64,000 nucleotides of DNA from Pilatotrama ljubarskyi (taxonomy: Eukaryota > Basidiomycota > Agaricomycetes > Polyporales > Polyporaceae). Shown piece after piece: positions 37,534 through 49,414 of the stretch; within the stretch, counting starts at the first letter, position 1, and each line of letters opens with the position of its first letter. The position numbers and the translations under genes were made by a program. The stretch covers positions 44,012 to 108,011 of the forward strand of contig MU277672.1 of assembly GCA_022385805.1 (NCBI GenBank), in the 5' to 3' direction. The notes beneath the pieces are model-generated. The model did no database searches. It was not told the DNA's origin and saw only the letters and a list, made by a program, of their open reading frames with translations.

Positions 37534-37717
37534 CCTGCTACATATACCTCTTCAATCAGATACCGATAATACATGCTGCTTGCAACACCCAGCACCGAAA
37601 GTTGTCTATCGTAACCGCACGACCGTGCTCAATAGCCTAAGGTTGGAGGCATGGAGTCACATCGGAGGATCTCCGCTAGTACAGAATGCGCCGTGGCGAA
37701 TCCGAGAGGTCCGTTAC

Positions 37718-39083
37718 TTAATACTGCCGTCCTGGGTAGCGCATATACGCTGAAGCCTCTTCGACGTCGACCCATACCACGCGCAACATAGGAGCTTGAC
37801 CGACGGCAAGGATGACCCGAACATTCTCTCTTTGATGGGGCCTAGTGTGTTTCGCCTTTTCAGAATACGATTACTTGTATCACACAAGACACTCACATAT
37901 ACCCACGAGCACTGAACATCCCGGTACCCCCAAAGAAAGTATAGCCGTTTAGATCGCCTAGCAATCGCCCGCATAGCGCCCTGTGCTCGTCTGATAGTCG
38001 TAAGGGGATCTCCATGTTCGCCTCCCAGGTAAGGGCTCCCCTAGGGACGTTCTCGTCGCCACTGATTTTCCATGCGCGTAGCATACGGCGTTGACCCACC
38101 CACTCGACGGAGAGGCACTCCGTCCCGTGTGGGCCATGGGATCCCAACCAGACGCCTCGCAACGAGATTGCGGTCCATGAAGGGGAGTGAGGGTCGATGT
38201 AGGGACGCGTTTCATGGCGTAGGGGATAGAAACGGGGGGCAGACTGGCTGATGTCCTCGAAGCCGAGGAAAGGTCGAGCTCGCTCGATACAACCGAACTC
38301 GCAGGAAATGGAGACGGCTGGAGGTTTGAGGTATGGTGTGGGTGCCGTGTAGACGATCGGTACGCGCGGGTGAGGACGAAGCGCGCGGGTTTGGTCGGGA
38401 TCCACAGAGAGACGACATGGGAGCCTGGGGTACTTGCTGCCGTCAACCCAAGTATCGTACTCCGGACCAGGTAGATCCGGGTGTGGAAATTGACCGCGTC
38501 GCGTATGCAGATAGAACCCACGAAGGCTTGGCGAGAGCAATTCGAAGCGAGCGCGGTGGGCGGGCGCGTCCTTGTCACATAAGCAGGTTATGCTCGGAGG
38601 TTCGTACAACGTTGATGCTTCACTGAAGTCGATTCTTGCCAGCCTCGCGTACGCAGGGAGCTCCGGCATTTCTGGACCATCGAGGTCCTCCGGCTGAAGG
38701 GCACGGAACCGCCACATCTCTACGATGATCCCGCCTTGTATGTGGGCACTGCCCGGGTGTAGTCCAATCTCGATGATACCACCGGTGTAAGGATGATCGC
38801 CAGCCCATATCCCGAGCATAGGACCATACGTGTGTAGAAAGGTGATGTATATCGTGTACCATGTTCGACCGCCGAAATGCGTTATGTCGTGGAGGCCGTA
38901 TTGGCCCGATAGTGAACGCCAGGTGGATTCGTCGGCGACCAGCGCGTAGAGTGTCCGGCAGCTGCATAACAAGTTCAACAAGTCGCGGGATTGCAGGAAG
39001 GAGAAAATGTCGAGTAAGACGTCGTATGGGAGGTGTATGACGCTCCGCACGTCCTGCATAGGAACGGGCGTAGAGATGTCCAT
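37718..39083 (-). CDS. F-box protein (substrate-receptor type, FBXO31-like layout)
   Basis: Two exons on the minus strand (39083-37897 and 37841-37718) encode 436 residues. An F-box lies at about 14-55: VIHLPYDVLLDIFSFLQSRD, LLNLLCSCRTLYALVADEST, WRSL. It would bind Skp1 in an SCF ubiquitin ligase, and the rest would bind the substrate. The remainder is beta-rich and resembles FBXO31-type proteins (GPMLGIWAGDHPYTGGII, GGIIVEMWRF, WVGQRRMLRAWKISGDENVPRG, FGGTGMFSARGY). A stop at 37893 follows exon 1 directly, but a GTGAGT donor at 37896 and a downstream acceptor add 41 residues (VRVILAVGQ, VVWVDVEE, YMRY) that finish the beta structure, so I prefer the spliced form. The substrate is unknown. 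Confidence 0.8.
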
Positions 39084-39736
39084 CTCGGACGAACACCCGC
39101 CGCCGACGTATTACTGAAGGCGGGAGTGTGTCTGCCTAGAAAGGGGAGGTTTGTGGGACAAGCTGCGTTGTCGGGATGAAAGATGCGAATAATGAGTACC
39201 GAGGTGATAAGCTGAGAACTCTGCTTACGCAGGGCTTATCGGCAGGGTCTCCGGTGGGCAGCCGGTCCAGTGGTAGGGTGCACGGGTGGCGAGGCGATGT
39301 CGAATGGCTACATGCCCAGCATGTCGTAATCTTGCGTGTATCCCAACGACACATTAGCTATCATTCGGGAAGCGGAGAAGTGTTGCCTCCTTCGCCAGAT
39401 AGGCATGAAGATCGAGTGTAGACACACGATGGTCGGCGTTGGCGTCGGGGCGAGCCATGAGCGGTCAAGGAGGAGAGTATTATCGCGGCTGGGAGATCCA
39501 GCGACGCTAGAAAGCAGCAAACTGCTCGACAGAAGCGATACATAAAAGCTCCGAGAATAGGCTAGCTGAACTAGGGTCAACCGGTATATGGCAGATGAAG
39601 AAGAACCCGGGATCCGACATACCAGGGCAGCATCATCTTCTCGCAAGGCCGGTCACAAGACAGTACGGTTTGCGGCAACGGGCAAAACTAGCAAAGCCCA
39701 AGAGCGTGCCTCGTTGCATAAGCAGCCGTTATCACA
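39084..39736. other. Non-coding interval
   Basis: This is the promoter side of the F-box gene and the 3' flank of IML1. I see no coding content. Confidence 0.5.
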
Positions 39737-42700
39737 TCATATACGTAGAGGCGGGGGTTCCTCAAGCGTCTGCTCCAACTGCGCTATCTCGTCCTCGTAG
39801 AATCTCGCCAAGGCCTCCTTGTTCGAGCAATATGTATGTAAATCGACTCGGATCTTCTCGGCGGCAGCTGCGGGCCGCTGTGACTTGAAGGCGGTTCCGA
39901 TACGACCAGGGGCCATGAGGCGATTCGTGAGAAAGAGAAACCCCTGAGAGCCACCCAGGACCTGGATGAATGCGACACCGGAGCGATGGACCCATTGAGA
40001 GTACTTGAACGGTGAGCGTCGGTATGAGTAAACCACGTCCACCTGACTGGGATAATGGTTTGCGGCCTCAATGTCCAGCACGAAGCCCCACTTCCGTAGC
40101 AAAGCCGACTCGAAGTAGTGAATCGCCTGAGAGCCCTCCGGAATGCGTCGGTGGAGCTCTGATATCTGTGGAGGAGGCAGAGCGAGAGGGATGGGGAAAC
40201 ACGACTGGAATGGATTCTTCTCTCGGACGTCGCATATTTGGTCGACATATGCCTCCACGAGCTTCAAGCCATATCGCTCGATCGTCCTACTCCATTGCTG
40301 AAGCAGGTCCTCGATACAACGCGCAGTGGTGCCGATCCAATGGAACTCGAAGTGGAAGCATGTAGCAGGATTGTGGATGATATCGTGGTGTAGGACGACT
40401 GACTCGGCCTGGTCACTTCGCTATAGCAGAGCTACCTTCAGCTTCAGACGTGGAGAGTTGGCGAGCCTACAGTACCTCTCGTGGGTCAACATCAATGATC
40501 ATACTCTGACTTAGAATGAGCCGCTTGTTGGGCCTCTTCCCAGAGGATGTCCTAGGGGAGTTCAACCCTCGGGTGTTGGTGTCGTCATGTTTAACCGGAC
40601 GCGAGAACCAACTTGCTCTCGGTGTGACAGGGGTGATATACTCCCCGCGCAAGACGTAAAAGTAATGCCTGTAGCTCAATGTCAGAGTTGAGCTCGACAG
40701 TGAGCGAATTGCCGTACCCGTCGAGGAAACCGTGAGTGCCTCTGCAATGCTCGAACAGTCCTTGCTCCATCAGCTTCGCGCCCCATTCAGTCGCCTGCTC
40801 CCGATTCGAAATGTCTCGGAACTCCCGGACGAGCCAAGACACAAATTGAGTCCCCGTGAACGAGTTCGCATACTTTCGGCCGTGCCAGCTATGTTCCTTG
40901 ATCGGTACGCCGTCCTCCTCGCGCATAGCCTTGGCGATCGCACTCAGCGACATCTCACTTATATCTTTCTCGCTCTTGACCTTCTTCTTCAGCGGTCCAG
41001 TAGCGTGGATCTCGTCCAGCTGCGCGATGATTGATTCGTCCTGCACACATTGCGCTGGGCCAAGGTCGGTCGGGATGAGCCGAACGGGCGGCGGAGGATT
41101 TGGATCGTCTTTCGACTGCCATCGCGCTCTGGAGAAGCACTCGGCTAGCTTGTCCATGCCAAGCAACCGGATTTCCTCTTCGTTCAATTTCTCCCCGGCT
41201 GGCCCGACGCTCATGTGCGGAGACTCGTCAGTCGGGATGACGACGAACCGTGTGCGCCAGTACCGTAAGGATTCGCTGAACTGGTTCTCGTACCCGGCTA
41301 CCAACATGTCAAGCCTAGAACGTCGTCAGTGTATGTCGAAGTTCTTCCAAGCCCCTGCGTAAGACGCACCGGTTCCACCCGTAATTCTCCATCCCATGCG
41401 AGATGAACGAAGTCTTTAGTTCGGTGTATCCTTCCCCGAGCTTCGGCCAGATCAAGAACTGGTAGTCGAATGGCCGCGTGGGCGGCATCCTGCGCACATA
41501 CCGGCGGACTTGTATCGAGTCACCACTGTACATGATGTGATGTATCTCGTTGCTCATGCTGAGGTACACGGAGTCGTACGCGGAGCGTAGCACATCTGCC
41601 GCACCTATCGGACGCGAGCTCGCGCTGTCGTCTCCCGCATATGACTTTGTCCGGCGAAGGGAGCTAGGTGCTTCGACTTCTGGACCGTCGGCGCTTTGCC
41701 TCGAAGGTCGGAGGATAAATTGGAATCCTTGGGCTAGACGGAGGGCCACCATGCCGCGCATCACTGCAAGGGCCCATGCACGGCGCACCGCGTCAGCGTT
41801 CCCGGTCATCGGAGGGAACTTGACGAGGAAGGAATGCATCTCGGGGGGATCAATGACGAAGTCGTACGAGAAGACGCCGTATGAGGTCTCCAGTTCGTGA
41901 GTAGAAGGGAAGTGCTCCACAGTCAGCGGAAGGCAAAGCGGAGTGACCATCGCTTTCCACTTGATTTCGTGTTTCGTTAGCGGCTGGGGGAACGCGTGTT
42001 GCCATCGGCGGGCGAGGGACGCCTGCGCGTACGGCACGGTAGCCTGTGGCTTCCAGGGGAGGACCTCGACCGTGAGACTAGTGAGGGGCAAAGGAAGATT
42101 TGCGACGCTACTAAGCGTCCCTCTCCGCTTGCTCAGAATGTCATCCCGAGGCGGAGTGCCTATTGGTGAGTGACGGGTGAGCGACCCGCGATGGGGTGCA
42201 GCGACGTCGTCACCATCCTTGCGACCGCGAATCGGACGGGCAGCGGTGCCGCTCTTGCTCGCTGCGGCCTGGATGGTGCGCACAGTGGGGGTCTGCGCCA
42301 GAGTAGAGGTAGAGGGCGCAGGTGATCGGGGAGGAGTCGTTTCGGTGACGCCCGACGCGGAGATGGGAGATGTCTGCGGCTGACTTATCCCTGCTCGGAA
42401 CGGATTAAGGAGCCAGCTCGGCGCGTACTTGGATAATGTGGAGGTACGAGAAGAGCTCGGTCTCCGTGGTTGGCCATCCGCGGTAGTGAGCGTCGTCGAT
42501 CCCGTGCTCCTTTGCGAGCGTCCGGAGCGAGCAGATAGAATCGAAGCCTGTGACGGAGACGTGCTCAGCGTGCCCCCGGACATTGCCACGGAGAGCCTTT
42601 GCTCTATGTCCAGCTTTGAAGGGTTCGGCGGAAGTTGTCTGATGGGTGGCCTAGGGCTCTCTTGAATCGGAGAGATGCGAGACGTCTCCGACGTGCGCAC

Positions 42701-44778
42701 CGTGGATGAGCGTTTGAGGTCGCTGCCACGCCATGAAGAGCTCAGTGTCGGCCCGCTCCCACTCGAAGACAAGGAGTTCCGAGTAGTCAGGATAGGCTTC
42801 ACGTCTTGCCGCACCGTAAAGACATCCATGTCGAACTCATCCGCCTCTTCCGGCGAGATCAGGATAGCCCGTCTCTCCAGCGAGTCAGATGTCGAGTGTG
42901 CAAGGTCCGACGTCTCTGACATGGACTCTCCAGAGGAAAGGCCCGGACGTTCAGGATCAGGCAAGTATGGGATCTCGATGCGCGACAGGACGTCGTGGTC
43001 CAATAGTCCCAGCATTTCGATTTCGTGCATCTTCGCACGAGCAACGAACCTATCGGACGTATGTGAGCAAAGGGTGCCTTCGGAGGCAGCAAGCTCCCTC
43101 ACCTGTCACGTCGGAATGGCAAGTCCATCTGTCTATCCCAGAAAGATATAGTCATCCAGAACGGCTCCCACCAGAAGGTTTTCAATTCGCGTGTCCCACC
43201 TAAACTATCCCCGCTCGATTCGCCATCGCCGCCCCACAGAGGATCCAGTGCTCGCGGTCCAAACCTGCCCGCCTCCGCGCGAGCCTCAGGCTCGAAGCCC
43301 TTGAAACAGAATATTGGCGTCTGGTGGAGAGGAGGCTTCGCTAGAGAAACCAGATGAAGCGGGAACCCCTGGTCCAGCATCCGCGTTGTGGTCAGTCGTA
43401 ACAGCTGCTTGGAAACACGGAAGTAGCCTGTGCCCGGCGTGATGACGATTGTTGACGACCCCGTGTACGAGAGGGAGCGGTCGATGTAGTGCGTCTCGGT
43501 CGGGTTGAGGGCGAGGTTGAGTGCCTCGAGGAGCGGGCCGTCGTGAGCATACGAGATCTGCCCGACCAGCCGTACATGGTCCGGGCTGTTGCTGCCATCC
43601 GGCGAGGCCATGCACGCCCGGTGGTAGTGGTGAGCAAGGAGGATATCGCGCTGGAACGCCCAGAACGAGTCTTTCAAACCGACAAGAGTGGGTTTCCAGT
43701 CGTATAGGACTTCAAGATCGGTGATGACCTTGAAGAAGTCCTTGTACCACCGTCCTTCCTCATCTCGCCGGAGGGGGCCAGCCGCGTAGTCTATCTCCGA
43801 GTGGTCGTAGTAGACGCGTGATATCAGAACGATGGTCACTATATGGTTCGTAGTCGCTTCGCTCCACTTGGCGAACAGGGCAGGGAGGAACGAGTGGACG
43901 ATCTTTTCGTTGTAGCGTTCTCCGTCCCCAGCGAACTCCCAGAGCTCTCGACATACTTGAATCAGGATGGTCACCTTCGCCGAGAGAGACCTATAGATCA
44001 CTTTGGTGGCCGGAGAGACGTACGCTGCCGAGACCTGGACGTGCTCAGATGATATGCAAGAGGGATGGCGAAGAAAAGCACCTTCTTCCCGCCTACGTAC
44101 AATTCATGCACCCTTGCAGCAATTACACCACCAATGAAAGACACCTGCTGGTCGACGTACAAGCACTGGCCGACCTGCTCCCGCCCCAGACGCCACATAT
44201 CGTTGCGTCCCAGGTATTGGTCTTGGAAGACGAACTCCACATAATCTGCAGTGAATTTATCCTTCTCGACCTGAACTTGCACTGAGTATAAAGAATGGGC
44301 CATATGACAGAGCGGCACGCATACCTTCGTCAGAATGACTTCCCCGGAGTTTCTCAGCCCGAACTTCTCCAGCACGGGACGCGGAAGAGAGATCTCCGGA
44401 GGTGTCAGTCGATGCCACAGCCGGCAGATCAAGGCGGAACCAACTCACCTGCAGCTGATGCTTAAGTGAAGGGTCTTCTGCCGGAACCACGAACAAGAAA
44501 CCAGGGGCGCGTTCAGGCAAGGGAGACGCGATGCATATCAAGTCACCCTCCGCGACGCCAGGCCAATGTTTGTGATTGAGCCGAACAGTTCCACCCGCGC
44601 CATCGTTTACCCAAGCCGTAAGCGTTCGTGAGTCTCCAATCTTGAGCGGCGGAGCAGGAACGGGACCTGGAGCGGAAGAAGACGCAGCGGCCGGTGCTGG
44701 ATAGCCCCCAAAGATGGATTGGACAGTGTTGGACCGCTTCCGGCCAGTAGACGGAGCAAGCGATTCTGCACGCGACAT
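39737..44778 (-). CDS. IML1: Iml1, SEACIT/GATOR1 subunit (DEPDC5 orthologue)
   Basis: Eight exons on the minus strand (44778-44449, 44393-44325, 44270-44082, 44034-43103, 43049-41370, 41314-40718, 40668-40476, 40420-39737) encode 1,557 residues. Iml1 is the GTPase-activating subunit that turns off the Gtr/Rag GTPases and thereby TORC1 at the vacuole when amino acids are scarce. The N-terminal domain has LTKVEKDKFTADYVEFVFQ, LGRNDMWRLG and VSFIGGVIAARV. The SABA/large domain includes ELWEFAGDGERYNEKIVHSF and VTIVLISRVYYDHSEIDYAAGP. A Ser/Pro-rich spacer follows (about 600-760), then a DEP domain at about 1,195-1,285 (WHGRKYANSFTGTQFVSWLV, LFEHCRGTHGFLDG|HYFYVLRGEY, split by intron 6) and the C-terminal domain (HNPATCFHFEFHWIGTTARCIEDLLQ). 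Intron 3 is 47 bases and is easily read through. A broken copy of the 5' part lies at 46.9-47.5 kb. Confidence 0.94.
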
Positions 44779-45405
44779 CTCTATCCGCCAGGTCTCCGCG
44801 TAAGAGGTCTCGTCCGTGTTGAGACGACGTTCACGATAGTGGAGTGTGTCTAGAGTCTAGAGACCAGAAGCAGCCGTCGCAAGCATGTACTGGCGCTGGA
44901 CAGACACACAGGCGTATATTAAGAAAAGCGGATCCAGAAGTGTCGGAAACTTCACTAGTTCCTGTAGCAAGCCTGAGGGAGGGTGCAGCAAAAGCTGAGT
45001 GAGGGGAAAGACATGTCAAGACAGTCAAGCACAGGATTGTGCGCCAGACAGTACTTAACTTACTGGCCGCGTAGAATCCGATCGCCTCGCAGGGAGCTGG
45101 TCCGCATATGGCATGCGAGCAGGTTCGCGGCCCTTCCCCAACTCACACATACCATACGACCCCGCCCGAGTATATGCACTATATTTGAGTGCGTACATGC
45201 TCAAACGACGATAAATAGCTATTGCTCGACGTAGCTGAGGTATGTTGTACAGAGTATGGAGATCAAGGCCGCGGCCACTGCTGACGCGGTGTGCTAGCAC
45301 TCCCAGCATCATAGCTACACAGGCGCTTGGGGGGCGTCAGAGCCGGAGGAGACATCCATACCGAGAGCAAGAGAAAGAAAGAAAGAACGGTAGTCGCGTC
45401 GGTGA
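44779..45405. other. IML1 promoter region
   Basis: Upstream flank of IML1. It contains a short GAAA-type purine run near 45367-45388 and no coding frame I can support. Confidence 0.5.
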
Positions 45406-46002
45406 TCACTTCCTATGTTTGCCAGACGGGCCAGCCCCGCCAAAGTGTTCGTACGCAGGCGTGCCGTAAGCGGTCGTGCCGCCGTAGCCGCCGTTTCCGG
45501 CGCTGTAGAGTCCCGGCGCACCGTCTTTCGGCCTCCTGCCAACCTTCAGATATTTTTCAAAGAAATGTTTGATGCCTCGATGACCCTTCGGAGAGACTGG
45601 GTGGCTAATGCTTCCCCAGATCGAAGGGAGAATGGTTCGAAGCATAACCTCACCAAGGGTAGGAACCTCAGTGCACGGCGACATACCTGACCACGACGCG
45701 TGGAGGGGCGGGTTGTGCCCGCTCTGGACCATCCGCAAACTTGAGGAGAGACAATGCCTGCAGTAGAGAGTCTTGGACGTGAGGAAACAGGAACCATATC
45801 ACGCTTCTTACAGGACTCACGCTGCATTCGCCGCCGTCGCCGCCACTGAGCTCCCCGAGCTGGATGTCGCCATCATGCACCTTCATCATGTGCTTCTGTC
45901 GAGGGTTGAATCACCGAAAGTCCACTTTGAGTTGATCACGATAAACTTTACGGGAGGGACATCCGTGGAATTTGCAGCCTGTGATCGTGAAGTATGAGCC
46001 AT
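45406..46002 (-). CDS. Possible small gene, exon structure unresolved
   Basis: Three coding-looking pieces lie in order on the minus strand. About 46002-45893 contains NSTDVPPVKFIVIN. About 45889-45824 reads MKVHDGDIQLGELSGGDGGEC and ends at a GTGAGT donor. About 45757-45406 includes HRGIKHFFEKYLKVGRRPKDG and a Gly/Tyr-rich end (GGYGGTTAYGTPAYEHFGG). The last piece has high GC at third codon positions, as real genes here do. I could not join them into one frame with good splice sites, and I recognise no domain. It could be a real small gene, or a decayed gene carried in a duplicated spacer. Confidence 0.3.
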
Positions 46003-46579
46003 TGGTACGCTATGGCACCCAAATCGCTTTGCTGCGACGCACCATGGTAGCAAGTTCGGAAGACTGTTTTGGGAAAAGGTCTGTGTGGGGTCTTGCAACT
46101 CGAGGGACCTGATGCTCTCGCCTCCTTTTATACAGGATTGGGGAGTTGAGCAGCTCGATCGGATGCTCACTGACGGATCTCCGCGCCCAAAGGGTGCAGT
46201 ACTTGGGCAGCGGCGAACCGTCGCCCGTGAACCAAGGCAACCTCATTTGTTCTTATAGGCCGAAGTTCAGCGTACCTAATATGGATATTAGAGGACAACA
46301 AGTTAGCATAGGATCACCCGCAGAGGGGCGCCCAAGTAACCTAAGAAGCGTCCTTGTGCCGTTCATCCGATATCGGCCTGGCCCTTATGACAATTGCCCA
46401 CTAAAGGCCCGTGGGCGTTCGCATTACCGCCTTTGTGAGATGTCCCTCGCATCAGGCAACCCGACGTCAGAACAGATGCCCAATAGCCCGTGCACATCCC
46501 CTTGGCGAGGCACTCATCCTGTAGTAAATGGAGAGAAGAAAGCGAGACAACAAGGGCGCCTCATAGAGCAGTCATTGTG
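46003..46579. other. Non-coding interval
   Basis: This separates the doubtful small gene from the chimeric pseudogene. No supported feature. Confidence 0.4.
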
Positions 46580-47545
46580 GTCACCTGGGCGATCATCAGT
46601 GCCCTCGGAGCCAGATCAGCAACAGCCCGTGAGAGCTATTACATCGCGTAAAAGCTAGGAAGCCTTGCGGACGCATCCGGGAGTCGCCTGCGCCCAGCAT
46701 CATATTGTCAATCTGTTGAATCGCGCTCTGCGCCACGACGACGGTGAGACAAATCATTATGCCGCACTGAAGAGCATCAACGACGTACCTTGAAGTTTTC
46801 GACACTCTTCCCGAAGTGCAAGACGTACAGTTTGACCTGTCGTAAGGCTGTCCGGACGTGACCTCCGGCGCGGGATCTGGACATATTCAGAGGATGTCGG
46901 AGAGAGGAAAAGCACCTCCTTTCCGCCTGCATGTACCCTCGCAGCAATCACACCATTTATGAAGGAGACTTGTTGGTCGACGTACAAACGCCGTCGGACC
47001 TGATCCCGACCCAGACGCCACATGTCGTTGCGTCCGACAGTTACCTGTCCTGGAAGACAAACTCGACGTAGTCCGCAGCGAACTTCTTCTTCTCCACCTG
47101 GACTGAATCTGTTAGTTGTAACAGGCTGCAGAGAGCACGCATCCCTGCGTCAGAATGACTTCTCCAGAGTTCTCAGCCCGAACTTCTCCAGACAGGGTAC
47201 GGAAGTGAGATCTTCGGACGGGTCTGTCAAGGGCACTCCCGGCTGGTTATATACAAATCAACTCACCTGTAGCTGATGCTTCGATGATCTGTCTTCCGGC
47301 GGCACTACGAGTCACCCCCCGCGGCACCGGGCCAGTGTTTGTATTGAGCCGCACTTGTCCACTCGCCCATCGCTGACGCACGACGTGAGCGTGTGTGAGT
47401 CTCCCACTTGAAGCGGCGGGGCAGGGACTAAACCTCAAGCAGGAGACCCAGTGGCTGGTACGAGATCGCCTCCGCCGGTAGACTGGACTGTTTTAGACCG
47501 CTTCCGGCCAGCAAAGGGAGCGAATGATTCCGCACGCTACACATT
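46580..47545 (-). pseudogene. Chimeric pseudogene: IML1 5' part joined to the 3' part of the kinase-like gene
   Basis: On the minus strand, 47545 to about 46886 matches the start of IML1 through its third exon and the beginning of intron 3 (readable: MWRLGRDQV, LYVDQQVSFINGVIAARVH). Many substitutions, small deletions, a lost start codon and frame breaks interrupt it. At about 46869-46885 similarity switches abruptly to the kinase-like gene at 49415-50959: the end of its exon 5 (PPEVTSGEPYN-equivalent to LEDFK), its last intron, and most of its last exon, down to about 46580. Both parts have the same orientation as their parents, which lie on either side. Not expected to give a protein. Confidence 0.88.
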
Positions 47546-49414
47546 GCTCAGCGACGTATCCGTGTAGGCGACTCTTTCACCTGACAAAGATCAAGTAGAC
47601 GATAGCGAGCTTTCTCACCAGAGCAGGCCTAGGTGTGGAGACCCGCATCTTCGGCGCGCGCAAAGCACGCCTATCGGATGAGCTCCGTCGTCACTAGGTC
47701 CGTCATCAATTCCACCAGCCTCGTGAGTACAAAGGGGGTCGCCGTAGCCGGAGGCAATCCTACAGTAGATGCACTGACATTGAAAACAAGCCAGGGTTGC
47801 AGCCCTCCAAATGCAGAATGGAGTGCGGGAGGCAGCGCGGCGCCGCGAGCGTCAGCCTGCTCTCGGTGAGCAAAGATCCGATCGGGTCCCGAGTGAGGCG
47901 TCTAAAAATGGTATTCAAGTAGGTTCGTGCCAGACGCTGCCTCTTTCGACTGCTCTGAATCGCCGGCCTTCCAATCAGATCTAAATCACAGGCATTCTCG
48001 CCGATTTCGCGTGAAGCTCATCCAAGTCATCGCTCATATCTGTCTGACCCTGGCATTCACATGGATTCGTCTCGATCTACTGAAATAGATGTTCCAGTTT
48101 GAACAAGGACTTGGAAGTGGGACAATGGCTGAGTGCTAATGCTGACCGGAGGCCGACACCACGATGCGTCTGCACTGATATTCTGCGCGATTAGGATTGT
48201 GGATAGGAACCTCGGGGAGGGCGGTGAGGCTTTCTAACAGCCTCCAGGAAGCGTGCATTAAACATCTTGCTGTTGGGAGGTCCTGTCGGAGAAAGTGGGT
48301 GACCCGGACTGGAGACATATATCATGAAATTTCGGTCATATGGTCGATGGCATAATTAGCTGATTGGGTTCCTCACGCACCTGACAGTAACGCAGTCATT
48401 TGCACTCTCTGCCCACGTCGTACCATCCTTGAACTCGAGGCGGAGCATCAACTGGACAATGATGATCAATGTCGATTACCGGACGACCGATATAGTCAGA
48501 GCAAACGTACGCCACATGCGCTCTCGACGGTTCCTTTGTATCGGCCGATATAGATGTTGCCGTCAACACAAAACATGTACTTCTGAAGAGCCATCAAACG
48601 TGAGCTGATCATTTACACGCCGTGCATGCTGCCGGTTATGCATGATGTTCACCGGAGTACTGGTCTGACTTGCGGCCTTCCGTGCCAACATAACGTGCCA
48701 TGAGCCTGCTAAGCCTGCTTCAACATGGCCCGAGTAGCGTACCATGATGGTGTCCGAATCGTGTGGGTTGCGCAAGATATGCTAGAGAAGAGGGAGGTTA
48801 TTGAGCATATTCATATCAAGCTCATCTGCTTTTATACGGCCCCATAGACCCCCAGTCGAATGACCGCTCAACGCCTTTTCCAGGTATTCGTAGAGCCTGT
48901 GGCGAGTGATGATCTGCGATCCAAGGCAACCTGAGAAGTATCACACACACCAGAATAAGTATAGATGCGCTCAAATGCACAAAAAGGAACACAAGAGATG
49001 GTGAACATCGCAGAAGGGGGAAGCTGCGCGCCCAAGTAGCCCAGAAGCACGCAGCCGCAACAGTAACGTCTGCTTATGACAATCACCTCCCAGCCGGCCA
49101 CGGTTAGCTTGTTATGTTCCACCACAGCCTCGTGGCTCAAATCAGTGCGGATTGACTCCTTGTTCCTTACTCAGGTTCCTATATTCGGACTATCAACCAT
49201 TCCGCCGCTGGAGCCTGCCATGGAGGTGAACATGAGAGAGTGGACCCACAGAAATCGTCATAGGAATGCCTCTATACTCAACACAAGTTGGGCCCCAGGA
49301 CCACCTCAGAGTTGCCTATATAGCTTCGCCGGCCGTCCACCCGCTGTTATCTATAAAGGCTATATTGCAGTATCTGGCGCTACAGAGGAATATGTCGCAG
49401 ACAGCGTATAGATA
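47546..49414. other. Spacer with possible decayed coding traces
   Basis: On the minus strand around 48563-48970 there are short coding-like stretches in different frames (for example LYEYLEKALSGHSTGGLWGRIK at about 48900-48840 and RNPHDSDTIMVRYSGHVEAG at about 48770). No frame continues across them and no family is recognisable. It may be an old, broken gene. Otherwise I see nothing. Confidence 0.35.

Noticed and set aside
46757..47023. Frame starting MWRLGRDQV as an independent small gene
   Set aside because: It is the IML1-derived part of the chimera, lacks a normal start, and runs into kinase-derived sequence out of its original frame.
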